A program made the position numbers and the translations under genes. A stretch of DNA of 64,000 nt from Rapidithrix thailandica (GTDB lineage: Bacteria > Bacteroidota > Bacteroidia > Cytophagales > Flammeovirgaceae): NCBI RefSeq assembly GCF_039710355.1, contig NZ_JBDKWZ010000011.1:1-64000 (forward strand), written 5' to 3'. The notes under the pieces are model-generated. The model ran no database searches, was not told where the DNA came from, and saw only the letters and a list, made by a program, of their open reading frames with translations. Position 1 is the stretch's first letter. Each line of letters starts with the position of its first letter. Shown piece by piece: positions 1-8,349 of this stretch.

Positions 1-68
1 CCTTTATCAATTATCGCTCTAAGCTCGGATACTTCTTCTTGCAGTAATTTGACCCTGTACCTTTTCAT
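1..68 (-). CDS. IS630-like transposase, N-terminal fragment (runs off window)
   Basis: The first 68 bases read on the minus strand as ATG followed by 21 sense codons with no stop, giving MKRYRVKLLQEEVSELRAII followed by DKG. A start of the form M-(K/R)-(K/R)-Y-x-V-x-L-x-x-E-E with a leucine-rich helix is typical of the N-terminal helix-turn-helix of IS630-family transposases. The rest of the gene lies outside the window. The about 50 bases between its start codon and the adjacent TonB fragment would be the left end of the element. The family call rests on 23 residues only, so another small HTH protein is possible. Confidence 0.4.
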   Translation of the reverse strand, partial: MKRYRVKLLQEEVSELRAIIDK

Positions 69-120
69 CTTTTTTCTAAAGGTACTGAATTATTACGTTA
101 TTTTAAATTTTACTTAACAC

Positions 121-122
121 TA
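121..122. mobile_element. Probable IS630 insertion junction (TA target)
   Basis: Homology of the downstream TonB fragment to the intact TonB at 754-1428 starts at the codon after base 122 (V-I-D-D-I versus V-I-E-D-I in the paralogue). The two bases just before it are TA, the target dinucleotide that IS630/Tc1-type elements duplicate. The upstream sequence has no similarity to the paralogue. The exact boundary is inferred; the other element end is outside the window. Confidence 0.35.
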
Positions 123-497
123 GTGATAGACGATATTTTCAATGAAGAAGAGGAACAAGTGATGGAAGGGGAAACTTATTGCTCTCTTCCTCTTCCGGAA
201 GAGGAACATGCAGCATCTATAGGAGGGATGTCAAAATTTTATGAATACTTGGCCAAGAATATGCAATATCCCAGGCTTGCCCGAAAAGCCATGATTGAAG
301 GCCGGGTGTTTGTACAGTTTGTAGTAAGTCCGGAAGGTATCTTAACCGACTTCAAAGTATTGAAAGGAATTGGGGGAGGTTGTGATAAAGAGGCGATTCG
401 CGTATTGAAAAAAGCACCCCCCTGGAAACCTGCCAAGCAAAGAGGCCGTCCGGTAACACAGAGGATTGCCATTCCGGTTTTTTTTCAATTGAGATAG
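123..497 (+). CDS. Energy transducer TonB, C-terminal domain (probably 5'-truncated)
   Basis: The 124 residues consist almost entirely of a TonB C-terminal domain (about residues 36-124) with the usual GGM-x-x-FYEYLAKN start, YP-x-x-AR, EGRVFVQFVV and VLKGIGGGCD-x-EA motifs. It lacks the N-terminal membrane anchor and the proline-rich spacer that TonB needs to contact ExbBD and span the periplasm. It is closely similar to the C-terminus of the intact TonB at 754. The GTG start is only the first possible start in the frame; an ATG at 162 is an alternative. The frame stays open upstream into the presumed IS end, and the alignment with the paralogue stops at the junction. I read it as the 3' remnant of a tonB gene broken by the neighbouring transposase element; it probably cannot energise transport. 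Confidence 0.7.
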   Translation: MIDDIFNEEEEQVMEGETYCSLPLPEEEHAASIGGMSKFYEYLAKNMQYPRLARKAMIEGRVFVQFVVSPEGILTDFKVLKGIGGGCDKEAIRVLKKAPPWKPAKQRGRPVTQRIAIPVFFQLR

Positions 498-753
498 TCG
501 GATAACTACTATCTTTTCTGTTTTTGAGATTGGTTAACAATAGAAAATTGAAAAAAGTACAAAATCATAGAAAATGCATTTTCCTTTGTAAGGCACTTGT
601 AAAGAGTGTGTTATGATTGTTTTTTTATTAGGGTGGCCACTTTCTTTACCAGGTTAAATAAAAAAAGTAAAAAAAAACTTTTGTCAAACTGTATCTTTTT
701 GTGACTCTACCATTATGGAGGTAAAAATCATTCATCTTTAACCCCTGTAAATT

Positions 754-1428
754 ATGATAGAGAAACAAAACAATCATTGGAGTAAGGGTAGAGGACTTCA
801 TTTACAAATCGGCTTGGTTGTCAGCCTTGCTCTTGTATTGACAGCCTTTGAATGGAAAACCTACGGAGAAAAATCTTTGGTCAAATTAGGAGAATTAGAG
901 GCGGATGTGACAGAGATGATCGTCATACCTATTACGGTAATACCGCCACCGCCACCACCCAAAATCAAGAACCCTACTTTTGAAGTAGTAGATGATGAAA
1001 TGGAGATTCCGGAGATCGATATCGAAATAGATACGGAACTCGATCCGGACCAGGTTATCGAAGATATTTCCTTTGATGAAAGAGAAGAGGAAGAAAAACC
1101 GGTAGAAGAAAATGACGTGTTTTTGTTTTTGGAGGATTCTGCAGAGCCTGAAGGAGGAATGAAAACCTTCTACGAGTATGTGGCTAAAAATATTAAATAC
1201 CCCAGTCAAGCTCGAAGGTCAACAGTGGAAGGCCGGGTGATCGTACAGTTTGTAGTGGACACGGACGGTTCGTTGACGGACTTGAAAGTGCTGAAAGGGA
1301 TCGGAGCCGGTTGTGACGAAGAAGCTGTACGTGTATTGAAAAAAGCCCCTAATTGGAAACCTGGCAAACAACGCGGACGTGCGGTAAAACAGAGAATTAC
1401 TATCCCGATCTTTTTCCAATTACAATAG
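754..1428 (+). CDS. tonB: Energy transducer TonB
   Basis: This 224-residue protein couples the inner-membrane proton motive force to TonB-dependent outer-membrane receptors. It has a single N-terminal membrane segment (about residues 15-34), a proline run (PPPPPP at 64-69), a strongly acidic spacer (about 75-130) and a C-terminal TonB domain (about 135-224) ending in the typical QRITIPIFFQLQ strand. In Bacteroidota the C-terminal domain contacts the receptor TonB box, and the anchor contacts ExbB/ExbD. An exbD gene follows after 45 bases, so the two are very likely co-transcribed. No exbB is visible, so it must lie elsewhere. The heme receptor at 35319 is a possible client, but this is inference from co-occurrence. 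Confidence 0.9.
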   Translation: MIEKQNNHWSKGRGLHLQIGLVVSLALVLTAFEWKTYGEKSLVKLGELEADVTEMIVIPITVIPPPPPPKIKNPTFEVVDDEMEIPEIDIEIDTELDPDQVIEDISFDEREEEEKPVEENDVFLFLEDSAEPEGGMKTFYEYVAKNIKYPSQARRSTVEGRVIVQFVVDTDGSLTDLKVLKGIGAGCDEEAVRVLKKAPNWKPGKQRGRAVKQRITIPIFFQLQ

Positions 1429-1473
1429 CCGGAAATATCTGATCCTTATTCTATCCAGTTCCCTGAAATTACA

Positions 1474-2043
1474 TTGATGATGAGTTATTTTACGAAAGAA
1501 AAAGCAGCCTCACGCTCAGACGTGAAAATCAACAGTAGTTCGATGGCCGATATCGCATTTTTGCTATTGATCTTCTTTTTGGTAACTACCACGATTGATT
1601 CGGAAAAGGGCATTCCAATGCTACTTCCTTCAAAGTTAGATCAGCCGCCTGTCAAGCAGCATGACCGCAATGTTCTGAATATTTTATTAAATGGTAAAAA
1701 CCAACTCATGGTAGAAGATGAGTTGATGGACAATAATAACTTAAAACAAAAGGTCATGGAGTTTATTAACGGAACACCGGGGGAAAATGCTGCTGATAGT
1801 CCGGAAGATGCGATTGTTTCCATTAAAACGACTCGTCAAACCAGCTATGAAGCCTATATATCTACTTTGAATAAGGTGAAGGCTGCTTACTATGACCTCA
1901 GGGCCGCTCATTTGGGCCTTAGTGTGGAGGCATATCTGAAGTTAAATGCCAAGATACCTGAAGAAAAAGCTTTACTAGATAAGGCCCAGGCTCAGATTCC
2001 GATGAGAATATCGGATGCAGAGCCTGTGGAGATCGACCGGTAG
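1474..2043 (+). CDS. exbD: Biopolymer transport protein ExbD/TolR family
   Basis: ExbD forms the proton-conducting motor with ExbB that energises TonB. The protein has 189 residues with one membrane helix (about 23-42). It opens with the Bacteroidota form of the ExbD signature, SSSMADIAFLLLIFFLVTTT, which includes the conserved membrane aspartate D26 used in proton transfer. The periplasmic part (43-189) is longer than in Escherichia coli ExbD (about 140 residues), as is usual in Bacteroidota. Three consecutive ATG codons begin at 1474, so the exact start is uncertain by two residues. It sits directly behind tonB and ahead of a hairpin terminator. Confidence 0.9.
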   Translation: MMMSYFTKEKAASRSDVKINSSSMADIAFLLLIFFLVTTTIDSEKGIPMLLPSKLDQPPVKQHDRNVLNILLNGKNQLMVEDELMDNNNLKQKVMEFINGTPGENAADSPEDAIVSIKTTRQTSYEAYISTLNKVKAAYYDLRAAHLGLSVEAYLKLNAKIPEEKALLDKAQAQIPMRISDAEPVEIDR

Positions 2044-2067
2044 TCCTTGAAGTCGTAGTCATGAGGC

Positions 2068-2110
2068 AAAGGGGAAAAGCTGTTGCGTTGCAACGGAACT
2101 TTTCCCTTTT
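2068..2110 (+). terminator. Bidirectional terminator between exbD and the endonuclease gene
   Basis: GGGAAAAG (2072-2079) pairs with CTTTTCCC (2099-2106), with a second small stem (GTTG/CAAC) in the loop, followed by TTTT on the plus strand and preceded by an A-rich stretch. It lies between two convergent genes and can serve both. Confidence 0.65.
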
Positions 2111-2136
2111 CCTATTATTTTAAAATATTCTCAATT

Positions 2137-3162
2137 CTACAATCTGGATTCATTGTGGATCTGTGATAAGGCCTTGTTGTTGTTCAACCGGAAGTTCATC
2201 AATACGGGCAGGTGATCAGAAGCTGTGTGTGTACCTTTAAGTACTTTCCAATCCAGTGCTTGAATGTATTGGTTGTAAAAGATAAAATCAATATGTTCAT
2301 TGGGATTGTCCGAAGGGTAGGTACATAGATTAAGGTTTTTGCTGGCTTCAACAGGTACAGCGGATTTTAAACCTGCTTCTTGTAAAAAGAGTGTGATGGT
2401 TGGGTTTTCTGACTGGTGCGGATCGCTATTAAAATCACCTACCAGAAGTACAGGTTTGTCCTGGTATTTTTTGTAAAGGTCTAATACGTATTTGCTTTGT
2501 CGTCTGCGCGTTTCCTGATCAAAGGCTTCCAAATGTATATTCATGACAATCACCTCTTCTCCATTCAATTGGACTGTACATACTTGTGCCAAGCGGTCGA
2601 TATAGAAAGCATCATAATAAAACGGATGCTTGTAGGGGCGTTCTAAAACAATGCGTTTTTGCTCTTTGATGGGGTTGTTGCTCAATATTGCTTGCCCGGA
2701 TACCAACCGTCCGAAATGTACTTCAAAAGGAAAGTAAGGAAAAGGTACATAGTTCTTATCCCAATTCACGGCAAGGGCGCCTTGCGGAAGAGAGAGTTGT
2801 TGCATCAATACTTCATCCTGTTTCACAAAGTATGAGCGGTTTGCATGAAAGTCGATTTCCTGTAAAGCCAATATATCAATGGAATGGGATCCCAGTGCTT
2901 TTACGACCTGGCTCATATTCTCTTCAAAAAACTTCTGGTTTTTACGGTAGGGGAGGTTGTTGGTCATTCCTGACAAATAACCAATATTATAGGTGACAAT
3001 GGTCCAGGTGCTGTCAGGGCTTTCTTTTGCCAGTGAGAGGTTTTTTAATTGAGCGTATTCACTGACATCAAGCCCGGGAGAAGATGCCCAAAAGTAAAAG
3101 CCACTGGCTGAAATGACGATGGTCAATAGGATGACCGCTAATAAGGTGAGTAGTTTTTTCAT
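2137..3162 (-). CDS. Endonuclease/exonuclease/phosphatase family protein
   Basis: This is a 341-residue member of the EEP (DNase I/AP endonuclease/sphingomyelinase) superfamily, a metal-dependent phosphodiesterase fold. Active-site motifs appear in order: TYNIG (N59), QEID (E102), NIHLEAFD (H210), GDFNSD (D243, N245), D292 in HIDFIF, and SDHLPV (D316, H317). The full catalytic set suggests an active enzyme. Residues 1-25 form a hydrophobic signal or anchor sequence, so it probably acts in the periplasm or on the membrane surface. The substrate (nucleic acid, phospholipid or sugar phosphate) cannot be told from sequence. It is a single gene, convergent with exbD and divergent from gltX. Confidence 0.85.
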   Translation of the reverse strand: MKKLLTLLAVILLTIVISASGFYFWASSPGLDVSEYAQLKNLSLAKESPDSTWTIVTYNIGYLSGMTNNLPYRKNQKFFEENMSQVVKALGSHSIDILALQEIDFHANRSYFVKQDEVLMQQLSLPQGALAVNWDKNYVPFPYFPFEVHFGRLVSGQAILSNNPIKEQKRIVLERPYKHPFYYDAFYIDRLAQVCTVQLNGEEVIVMNIHLEAFDQETRRRQSKYVLDLYKKYQDKPVLLVGDFNSDPHQSENPTITLFLQEAGLKSAVPVEASKNLNLCTYPSDNPNEHIDFIFYNQYIQALDWKVLKGTHTASDHLPVLMNFRLNNNKALSQIHNESRL

Positions 3163-3526
3163 TGTGTTTTTAAGTAATGGTTTAGGTTGAAGGAGTCAGG
3201 ACTGTCCTAGGTGCTGGCTCTCAGTGGAATATTTGCCTGGTGATTCTTACATAAAATAGTCTTAAAAATACACTTTATTTCCAAATTATTTGAAATAAGA
3301 GGCCGTTTCACCACCGGTTTGAACTTTAATTTTTCCAATCGCTAACTTGCTTTCTTGGGGCTATTGCCTTCTTAAATGCGAAGGTTTTATATTTTTGCAA
3401 CATTAAAAGTGACTTTATGGAAATAGAAAAGAGTTCTTTTGCTACTTTTCTGGGCTTACCAAAGGAAACTATGTAATTTCGGTGGGCTGATAATGATTTT
3501 AACGAACATAAATATTTCAAAAAAAT
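3163..3526. other. Divergent intergenic region upstream of gltX
   Basis: These 364 bases separate the endonuclease gene and gltX. They contain a -7 box for gltX and a 19-codon open frame in the leader (3417-3476). No RNA gene or repeat was recognised. Confidence 0.5.
3364..3397 (+). promoter_or_regulatory. Candidate gltX promoter
   Basis: TATTTTTG at 3390-3397 fits the Bacteroidota -7 consensus TAnnTTTG. A TTG lies at 3364-3366, with 23 bases between, slightly longer than the usual 19-21. It would give a leader of about 120 bases before gltX. Confidence 0.4.
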
Positions 3527-5065
3527 ATGGAACAAAAAGTGCGTGTGCGTTTTGCGCCCAGTCCTACCGGGCCACTACATATCGGAGGCGTAAGGACGGC
3601 TCTTTTTAATTATTACTTTGCAAAAAAGAATAACGGGACGTTTATCATCCGCTTGGAAGATACTGATCAAACGCGTTTTGTGAAAGGTGCTCCCGAATAT
3701 ATCAAAGAAGCCTTGGAATGGTGTGGTATCGTACCGGACGAAAGTCCTTGGAACCCCGGAGAGTGCGGACCTTATGTACAGTCGGAAAGAAAAGACTTGT
3801 ATGAAAAATATGCCTTGCAACTCGTAGAGGAGGGAAAAGCATATTATGCGTTTGATACCCCGGAGGAGCTGGAGGCAATGAGGGAGCGCTTGAAGGAAGC
3901 CAAGGTGGATAACTTGCAATACAATGCCATCACCCGTACTCAAATGAAGAACTCCCTGACGCTTTCTGAGCAGGAAGTAAAAGCCCGTATGGAGGCTGGC
4001 GAACCTTATGTGATCCGGATCAAGGTTCCGCAAAAAGAAGAAATACGTTTGCATGATATCGTGCGGGGTTGGGTGAAAGTACATTCTTTTACCTTGGATG
4101 ATAAGATTTTGATGAAATCCGATGGAATGCCAACCTACCATCTGGCGAATATTGTGGATGATCATTTGATGGGTGTCACCCATGTGATCCGTGGAGAAGA
4201 GTGGTTGCCTTCGGCTCCTTTACACGTATTGTTGTATCAATATTTAGGTTGGGAGGATTCTATGCCTCAGTTTGCTCACTTACCTCTGATCCTAAAACCG
4301 AACGGAAAGGGTAAGTTAAGTAAACGGGATGGGGATAAATTGGGCTTCTCGGTATTTCCCATCGAATGGAAAGATCCCGAAACAGGTGAAATTTCCAGCG
4401 GTTTCAGAGAGGACGGTTTTACTCCGGAAGCATTTGTAAACTTCCTTTCCCTGTTGGGGTGGAACCCAGGTAACGAGCAGGAAATTTTCTCATTTGATGA
4501 GTTGACTGAGCACTTTTCATTGGAGCGGATTGTCAAAGCCGGCACCAGCTTTGATATTGACAAAGCCCGTTGGTTTAACCAACAATATTTGAAAAATAAA
4601 CCGGATGCAGTTTTGGCTACCGAACTGCTGGATATTTTGAGCAAGGAAGGAATCGATTGCTCACCAGAGTTAGCCGAAAAAATTGCCGGGCAAATGAAAG
4701 AACGAGTGACCTTCTTAAAGGAAATTCCGAAAGAAGCAGGCTTTTTCTTTGCCACTCCCGAAGAGTACGATGCTAAAGTGGTGAAGAAAAAATGGACGGA
4801 AGAAGCGGTACATGTATTTGGTCAGTTCAAAGATGCCGTGTTGACGATGGATGATTTTACGGCGGATACGGTGAAAGAAAAGCTGAATACCGTTTTGGAA
4901 GAGAATGGAGTAGGACTTGGTAAAGTGATGCAGGCACTGCGGGTAGCCGTCACCGGAAAAGGAGGCGGACCTGATTTGATGGCCATAATGGAGATTTTAG
5001 GAAAGCAAGAAGTACATGACCGGATTCAGAAAGCCATTGAAGAACTTCCTGTAAAAGGTCAGTAA
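3527..5065 (+). CDS. gltX: Glutamate--tRNA ligase
   Basis: GltX charges tRNA-Glu with glutamate in the cytoplasm, supplying translation and tetrapyrrole synthesis by the C5 route. The 512-residue protein has the class I signatures: PSPTGPLHIGG (11-21, the HIGH motif) and KLSKRDG (263-269, the KMSKS motif). The Rossmann catalytic domain covers about 1-320 and the helical anticodon-binding domain the remainder. The length is normal for Bacteroidota enzymes. The ATG at 3527 directly precedes the conserved R-F-A-P-S-P start, so the start is secure. It appears to be monocistronic, with its own promoter upstream and a strong terminator right after the stop. Confidence 0.97.
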   Translation: MEQKVRVRFAPSPTGPLHIGGVRTALFNYYFAKKNNGTFIIRLEDTDQTRFVKGAPEYIKEALEWCGIVPDESPWNPGECGPYVQSERKDLYEKYALQLVEEGKAYYAFDTPEELEAMRERLKEAKVDNLQYNAITRTQMKNSLTLSEQEVKARMEAGEPYVIRIKVPQKEEIRLHDIVRGWVKVHSFTLDDKILMKSDGMPTYHLANIVDDHLMGVTHVIRGEEWLPSAPLHVLLYQYLGWEDSMPQFAHLPLILKPNGKGKLSKRDGDKLGFSVFPIEWKDPETGEISSGFREDGFTPEAFVNFLSLLGWNPGNEQEIFSFDELTEHFSLERIVKAGTSFDIDKARWFNQQYLKNKPDAVLATELLDILSKEGIDCSPELAEKIAGQMKERVTFLKEIPKEAGFFFATPEEYDAKVVKKKWTEEAVHVFGQFKDAVLTMDDFTADTVKEKLNTVLEENGVGLGKVMQALRVAVTGKGGGPDLMAIMEILGKQEVHDRIQKAIEELPVKGQ

Positions 5066-5083
5066 AGATTGATCAGAAATCGT

Positions 5084-5117
5084 AAAAAGCCGGTGATTGA
5101 AACCGGCTTTTGCTTTT
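5084..5117 (+). terminator. gltX terminator
   Basis: AAAAGCCGGT (5085-5094) pairs with ACCGGCTTTT (5102-5111) around a 7-base loop, followed by a T-rich tail. It starts 18 bases after the gltX stop. Confidence 0.8.
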
Positions 5118-5141
5118 CAAACCCTTCCGTGACAAGCAAAG

Positions 5142-6755
5142 CTATTGATTCTGTTTATTGGAGTTTTCTTCTTTCTGTCCGTTTTTTTTAGGCTTTTGTT
5201 CATTCACTTCCTCCGCAATCACCACTTCGCTGGGTGGAGAAGCAAGGTCCGCATCATTGACACTTCCCAAGTAGGTAGGAAGATCGATGCCCGCCTGCTT
5301 GGCCAAATCATGAATAGGGGGTAAGGTGCTGATAAAATCTTTGATAAAGCCGGAAGTCGCTCCTTGCTTGCCATTTGCCCCGGAGTCCCAAATGGTAATT
5401 TTATCGATTTTGAGATTCGAAATGGCTTCGGTTTGTTTGGAGACCAAGTCGTCCAACTTTTCTAATAATAACAAGGTTGCTGCTGCCTTTGTATCTCCGT
5501 GGCAGGCATTGATGATTTCCTGATACCCTTGGGCTTTGGATTTGAGAAGTTGTTTCAAACCTTCTGCTTCTGCCTGGTATTTTGCCAATATCGCATCCGC
5601 TTCTCCACGCGCTTCTCTTCGGGTTTGCTCTGCAATGGCTTCGGCCTCGATTTCCCGTTTGCGCTTTTCAATTTCCTTTTGAACGATTTGCTCTTTTTCC
5701 AACCGGCTTAATTCCGTAGCTTTTTGGGCTTCCAGAATTTTTTGTAAGGCATTGGCATTGGCTACTTCGCTTATTTTGCGTGCTTCGGCTTCTTTTTCGG
5801 CCAAATTCGCATTGTAAGAGGCTACCAGTGCTTTGGATTGGTTTTCTCCTTCTACAGCCTGTGCTTCGTAAGTCGCCACCTTGATCCGTTTGCTGGATTC
5901 GGCCTCTTTCACGCCTTCATCAGCTTTGGCTTTTTCAATGGCTAATTGTACTTCTTGCTCCCGTTGGGCACCGGCTTCCCCGGTGGCCGCTTTCGATTCC
6001 AGACTGGCAATGGAGATCCGTTTTTGTGTCTCGGCATTCTTTTTTCCCTCTTCTGCTTGAGCCATTTGCATGGCTACCTGGATTTCTTTTTCCCGGTTGG
6101 CTTTGGCCTCTCCGGTAGCTCCGGACCCTTCTTGTTCCGCCACCTCTACCCGGGCTTTATTGACGGCTTCCGCTGCGGCTTTCTTACCTATGGCTTCAAT
6201 ATAACCGGATTCATCAGTGATGTCCTTGATGTTGACATTGATCAATTCCAATCCGATTTTATTCAGTTCAATAGCTACATGCTTGTTGATTAGTTGTAAA
6301 AATTGCTCGCGGTCTTGGTTAATTTCTTCGATGGTTAATGTGGCGATGACCAACCGCAATTGTCCCAAAATTATATCCAAAGCCTGGTCTCTGACTTCGT
6401 CAATCCCTAAGCCCAAAAGCCGTTCAGCTGCATTCAACATGATTTCTTCACGGGTAGAAATGGCTACGGTAAAGGTACTGGGTGTATTGATCCGGATGTT
6501 TTGTTTGGATAACGCCCCACGTAAGTCGATTTCAATGGGTAATGGATTTAAATCCAAGTACTTCCAATCCTGAATGACAGGCCAGATAAACGAGCCCCCG
6601 CCATGCACACAACGGGCACTTTTGCCTTTGCCTACTTTTCCATAAATGACGAGGATCTGGTTAGAAGGACAGCGTTTGTACCGGCTGATAAAAAAGAGTA
6701 CTAACACGACCGTGATACCGACCACAATACCAATGATGCTTCCGAAAAATTCCAT
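5142..6755 (-). CDS. Flotillin family (SPFH/band 7) membrane scaffold protein
   Basis: Flotillins oligomerise on the inner face of the membrane and organise lipid microdomains. The 537-residue protein starts with one membrane helix (about 5-23), followed by the SPFH domain (about 25-195). A long Ala/Glu/Lys-rich coiled coil (about 200-410) comes next, then a C-terminal region and a lysine/asparagine-rich tail. Within the coiled coil a unit of about 45 residues is repeated: GEAKANREKEIQVAMQMAQA is echoed by GEAGAQREQEVQLAIEKAKA, each followed by a similar R-I-x-(I/V)-A block. It is the second gene of a pair with the NfeD-like gene at 6818 (62 bases between), the arrangement seen for floA-nfeD and yqiJ-yqiK. 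The role in this organism (envelope stress, protein localisation) is inferred from family. Confidence 0.88.
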   Translation of the reverse strand: MEFFGSIIGIVVGITVVLVLFFISRYKRCPSNQILVIYGKVGKGKSARCVHGGGSFIWPVIQDWKYLDLNPLPIEIDLRGALSKQNIRINTPSTFTVAISTREEIMLNAAERLLGLGIDEVRDQALDIILGQLRLVIATLTIEEINQDREQFLQLINKHVAIELNKIGLELINVNIKDITDESGYIEAIGKKAAAEAVNKARVEVAEQEGSGATGEAKANREKEIQVAMQMAQAEEGKKNAETQKRISIASLESKAATGEAGAQREQEVQLAIEKAKADEGVKEAESSKRIKVATYEAQAVEGENQSKALVASYNANLAEKEAEARKISEVANANALQKILEAQKATELSRLEKEQIVQKEIEKRKREIEAEAIAEQTRREARGEADAILAKYQAEAEGLKQLLKSKAQGYQEIINACHGDTKAAATLLLLEKLDDLVSKQTEAISNLKIDKITIWDSGANGKQGATSGFIKDFISTLPPIHDLAKQAGIDLPTYLGSVNDADLASPPSEVVIAEEVNEQKPKKNGQKEENSNKQNQ

Positions 6756-6817
6756 TTACATAAGGTTTAATGAACTAAAAATAAAGGAGTTGAGGGCTTT
6801 GCTGTTCTGGTAAATAA

Positions 6818-7402
6818 CTAAGCCTGGACGTTTTCAGAGGATATTTGGTCTTCGTATTTTTCGACAAGTAATCTACCGTCTTCTACTTGATAAATCAAAA
6901 CTTTTTCACCGGTTTTTATGGCGGTTCCTTCTGTTTCGGCATCCAACATAACCAGCTTGTGTTGTAAGATAATTTGGATTTGTCCGGTACCTTTTCGTGC
7001 TCCGGGAATACTCAAATACACTTCTGCCGTTTTGCCGATGGCATTATGAATATCCAAATTGCCACTGGATTCCAAAAGCTTTAATTTTTTGAAGGCAAAT
7101 CCGGTCAGGAAGAAAGCGGCTAAGCCTGCCCCGGCAGATATGAGAGAAATCGATATATGTGAAAAATCCGTAATTTTAAAACCCAATACGCCTGTCCAAC
7201 TACCTGCCATAAGCAAAGCCAGTACTGCCGTGATGGAAAAATCGCCCATCTCCAGGTCCAAATCAACATCCGATTCAATGTCCAATCCCAATAAGTTTAA
7301 CAGACTTTTTATTCCCAGAAGGCCGGTAGAGGAAACCGCTATAATCCAAAACAAAGCCTCTAAATTGGTAGATGTCTCAAAAAAATCTTTAATGAAATCC
7401 AT
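6818..7402 (-). CDS. NfeD/YqiJ-like membrane protein, flotillin partner
   Basis: This 194-residue protein has three predicted membrane segments (about 10-30, 52-72 and 80-102), separated by an acidic loop (DLDLEMGD). A C-terminal beta-rich soluble domain follows (about 115-185) with the pattern G-K-T-A-E-V-Y-L-S-I-P-G near 123 and G-x-K-V-L-I-Y near 165. That is the OB-fold layout of NfeD/YqiJ/YuaF proteins. Such proteins are encoded with flotillins and are thought to help assemble or localise them. Here it is the first gene of the operon, followed 62 bases later by the flotillin. The family is assigned from layout and partner, as its sequence motifs are weak. Confidence 0.75.
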   Translation of the reverse strand: MDFIKDFFETSTNLEALFWIIAVSSTGLLGIKSLLNLLGLDIESDVDLDLEMGDFSITAVLALLMAGSWTGVLGFKITDFSHISISLISAGAGLAAFFLTGFAFKKLKLLESSGNLDIHNAIGKTAEVYLSIPGARKGTGQIQIILQHKLVMLDAETEGTAIKTGEKVLIYQVEDGRLLVEKYEDQISSENVQA

Positions 7403-7673
7403 AGACTATTGAGATAGAGTAAAAGAGAGTGTTAATCAACCCCGGTTGGGATTTTGACAGGACAGGCTGGTTGTGCTTATTGGATAGTTGGTTTTTTGGG
7501 CGTCAAAAACTGGGTGTTTTTGTTAATGAATTGTATGTTGTTTCAACATCTCTATAATTAGCTATACGTAGAAGTGAATTTTTGTTTTCAAATTTCCAAA
7601 CTTTATTTCTATCTAATTAAATATTTGATGCATTTATTTTAAATATTGATATTCAGTAGAATTATATTTTACA

Positions 7674-8234
7674 ATGGAAAATAAAACAAGTTTATATTTT
7701 GTTGCAGCCTTGCCCGGGCAGGAATTACAGGAAGAAGTTACTCAAATAAAAGAGTATTTTGCCAATCATTATCAGAGTAAACATGCATTGAAATCTCCGC
7801 CACATGTAACGGTGCAAATGCCTTTTTACTGGCCGGATCATTTATTGGAAAAATTAAGCGAGCTGCTCCGTAATTTCTCAAAACATTTTCACTCTTTTCC
7901 TTTACGTTTAAAGGACTTCGGGGCATTTCCCCCACGGGTAATCTATGTACATGTAGAACCTTCCAAAAAGCTGGAAAAACTCAAAAAAGCGTTGACTTCT
8001 TTTTTTGAACATCAGATCATGCTGGATCCCAAATTTTTGGATAAAAGGCCTTATACACCTCATATGACAGTGGCTTTCAAGGATTTGCAAAAGGAACAAT
8101 TTAAATTGGCATGGGCAGAATTTAAAGAAAAATCATTTTCGTATGATTTTAAGGTAAATGCTCTTTCTTTGTTGAAACACGATGGAACCCATTGGGAGGT
8201 GATTGAATCGTTTCCTTTTGGGAGTGAGGACTAA
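7674..8234 (+). CDS. 2'-5' RNA ligase family protein (2H phosphoesterase)
   Basis: The 186-residue protein has the two H-x-(T/S)-x motifs that define the 2H phosphoesterase/LigT superfamily: PPHVTVQMPF (H44, T46) and YTPHMTVAF (H130, T132). These two histidines act on 2',3'-cyclic phosphates or 2'-5' linkages in RNA. The spacing of 86 residues and overall length match the family. Both motifs are intact, so an active cyclic phosphodiesterase or RNA ligase is likely, but the natural substrate is unknown. It is cytoplasmic, with no signal peptide. The coiled-coil gene at 8350 follows in the same direction after 115 bases but has its own -7 box. Confidence 0.85.
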   Translation: MENKTSLYFVAALPGQELQEEVTQIKEYFANHYQSKHALKSPPHVTVQMPFYWPDHLLEKLSELLRNFSKHFHSFPLRLKDFGAFPPRVIYVHVEPSKKLEKLKKALTSFFEHQIMLDPKFLDKRPYTPHMTVAFKDLQKEQFKLAWAEFKEKSFSYDFKVNALSLLKHDGTHWEVIESFPFGSED

Positions 8235-8261
8235 GTAGGGGAAAGTACGACAGAGGTTTGT

Positions 8262-8269
8262 TACCTTTG
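8262..8269 (+). promoter_or_regulatory. Candidate -7 box for the coiled-coil gene
   Basis: TACCTTTG fits TAnnTTTG exactly and lies 81 bases upstream of the ATG at 8350. No convincing -33 TTG is seen at the expected distance, so it is tentative. Confidence 0.3.
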
Positions 8270-8349
8270 AAATCCGTAAACCTAAATTCGCGTGTCTACG
8301 TGAGTATATCTTAAATAGGAAAATATCATATCTTAAAAAACGAAATATA

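Noticed and set aside
691..700. GTATCTTTTT as a -7 box for tonB
   Set aside because: The box lacks the final G of TAnnTTTG and no TTG lies at the right distance.
3326..3535. 69-codon minus-strand frame overlapping the gltX leader
   Set aside because: It overlaps the gltX start and promoter, has no family features, and is most easily explained as a chance frame.
3575..4183. 202-codon minus-strand frame inside gltX
   Set aside because: It is the reverse-strand shadow of a well-supported gltX coding region and has no family similarity.
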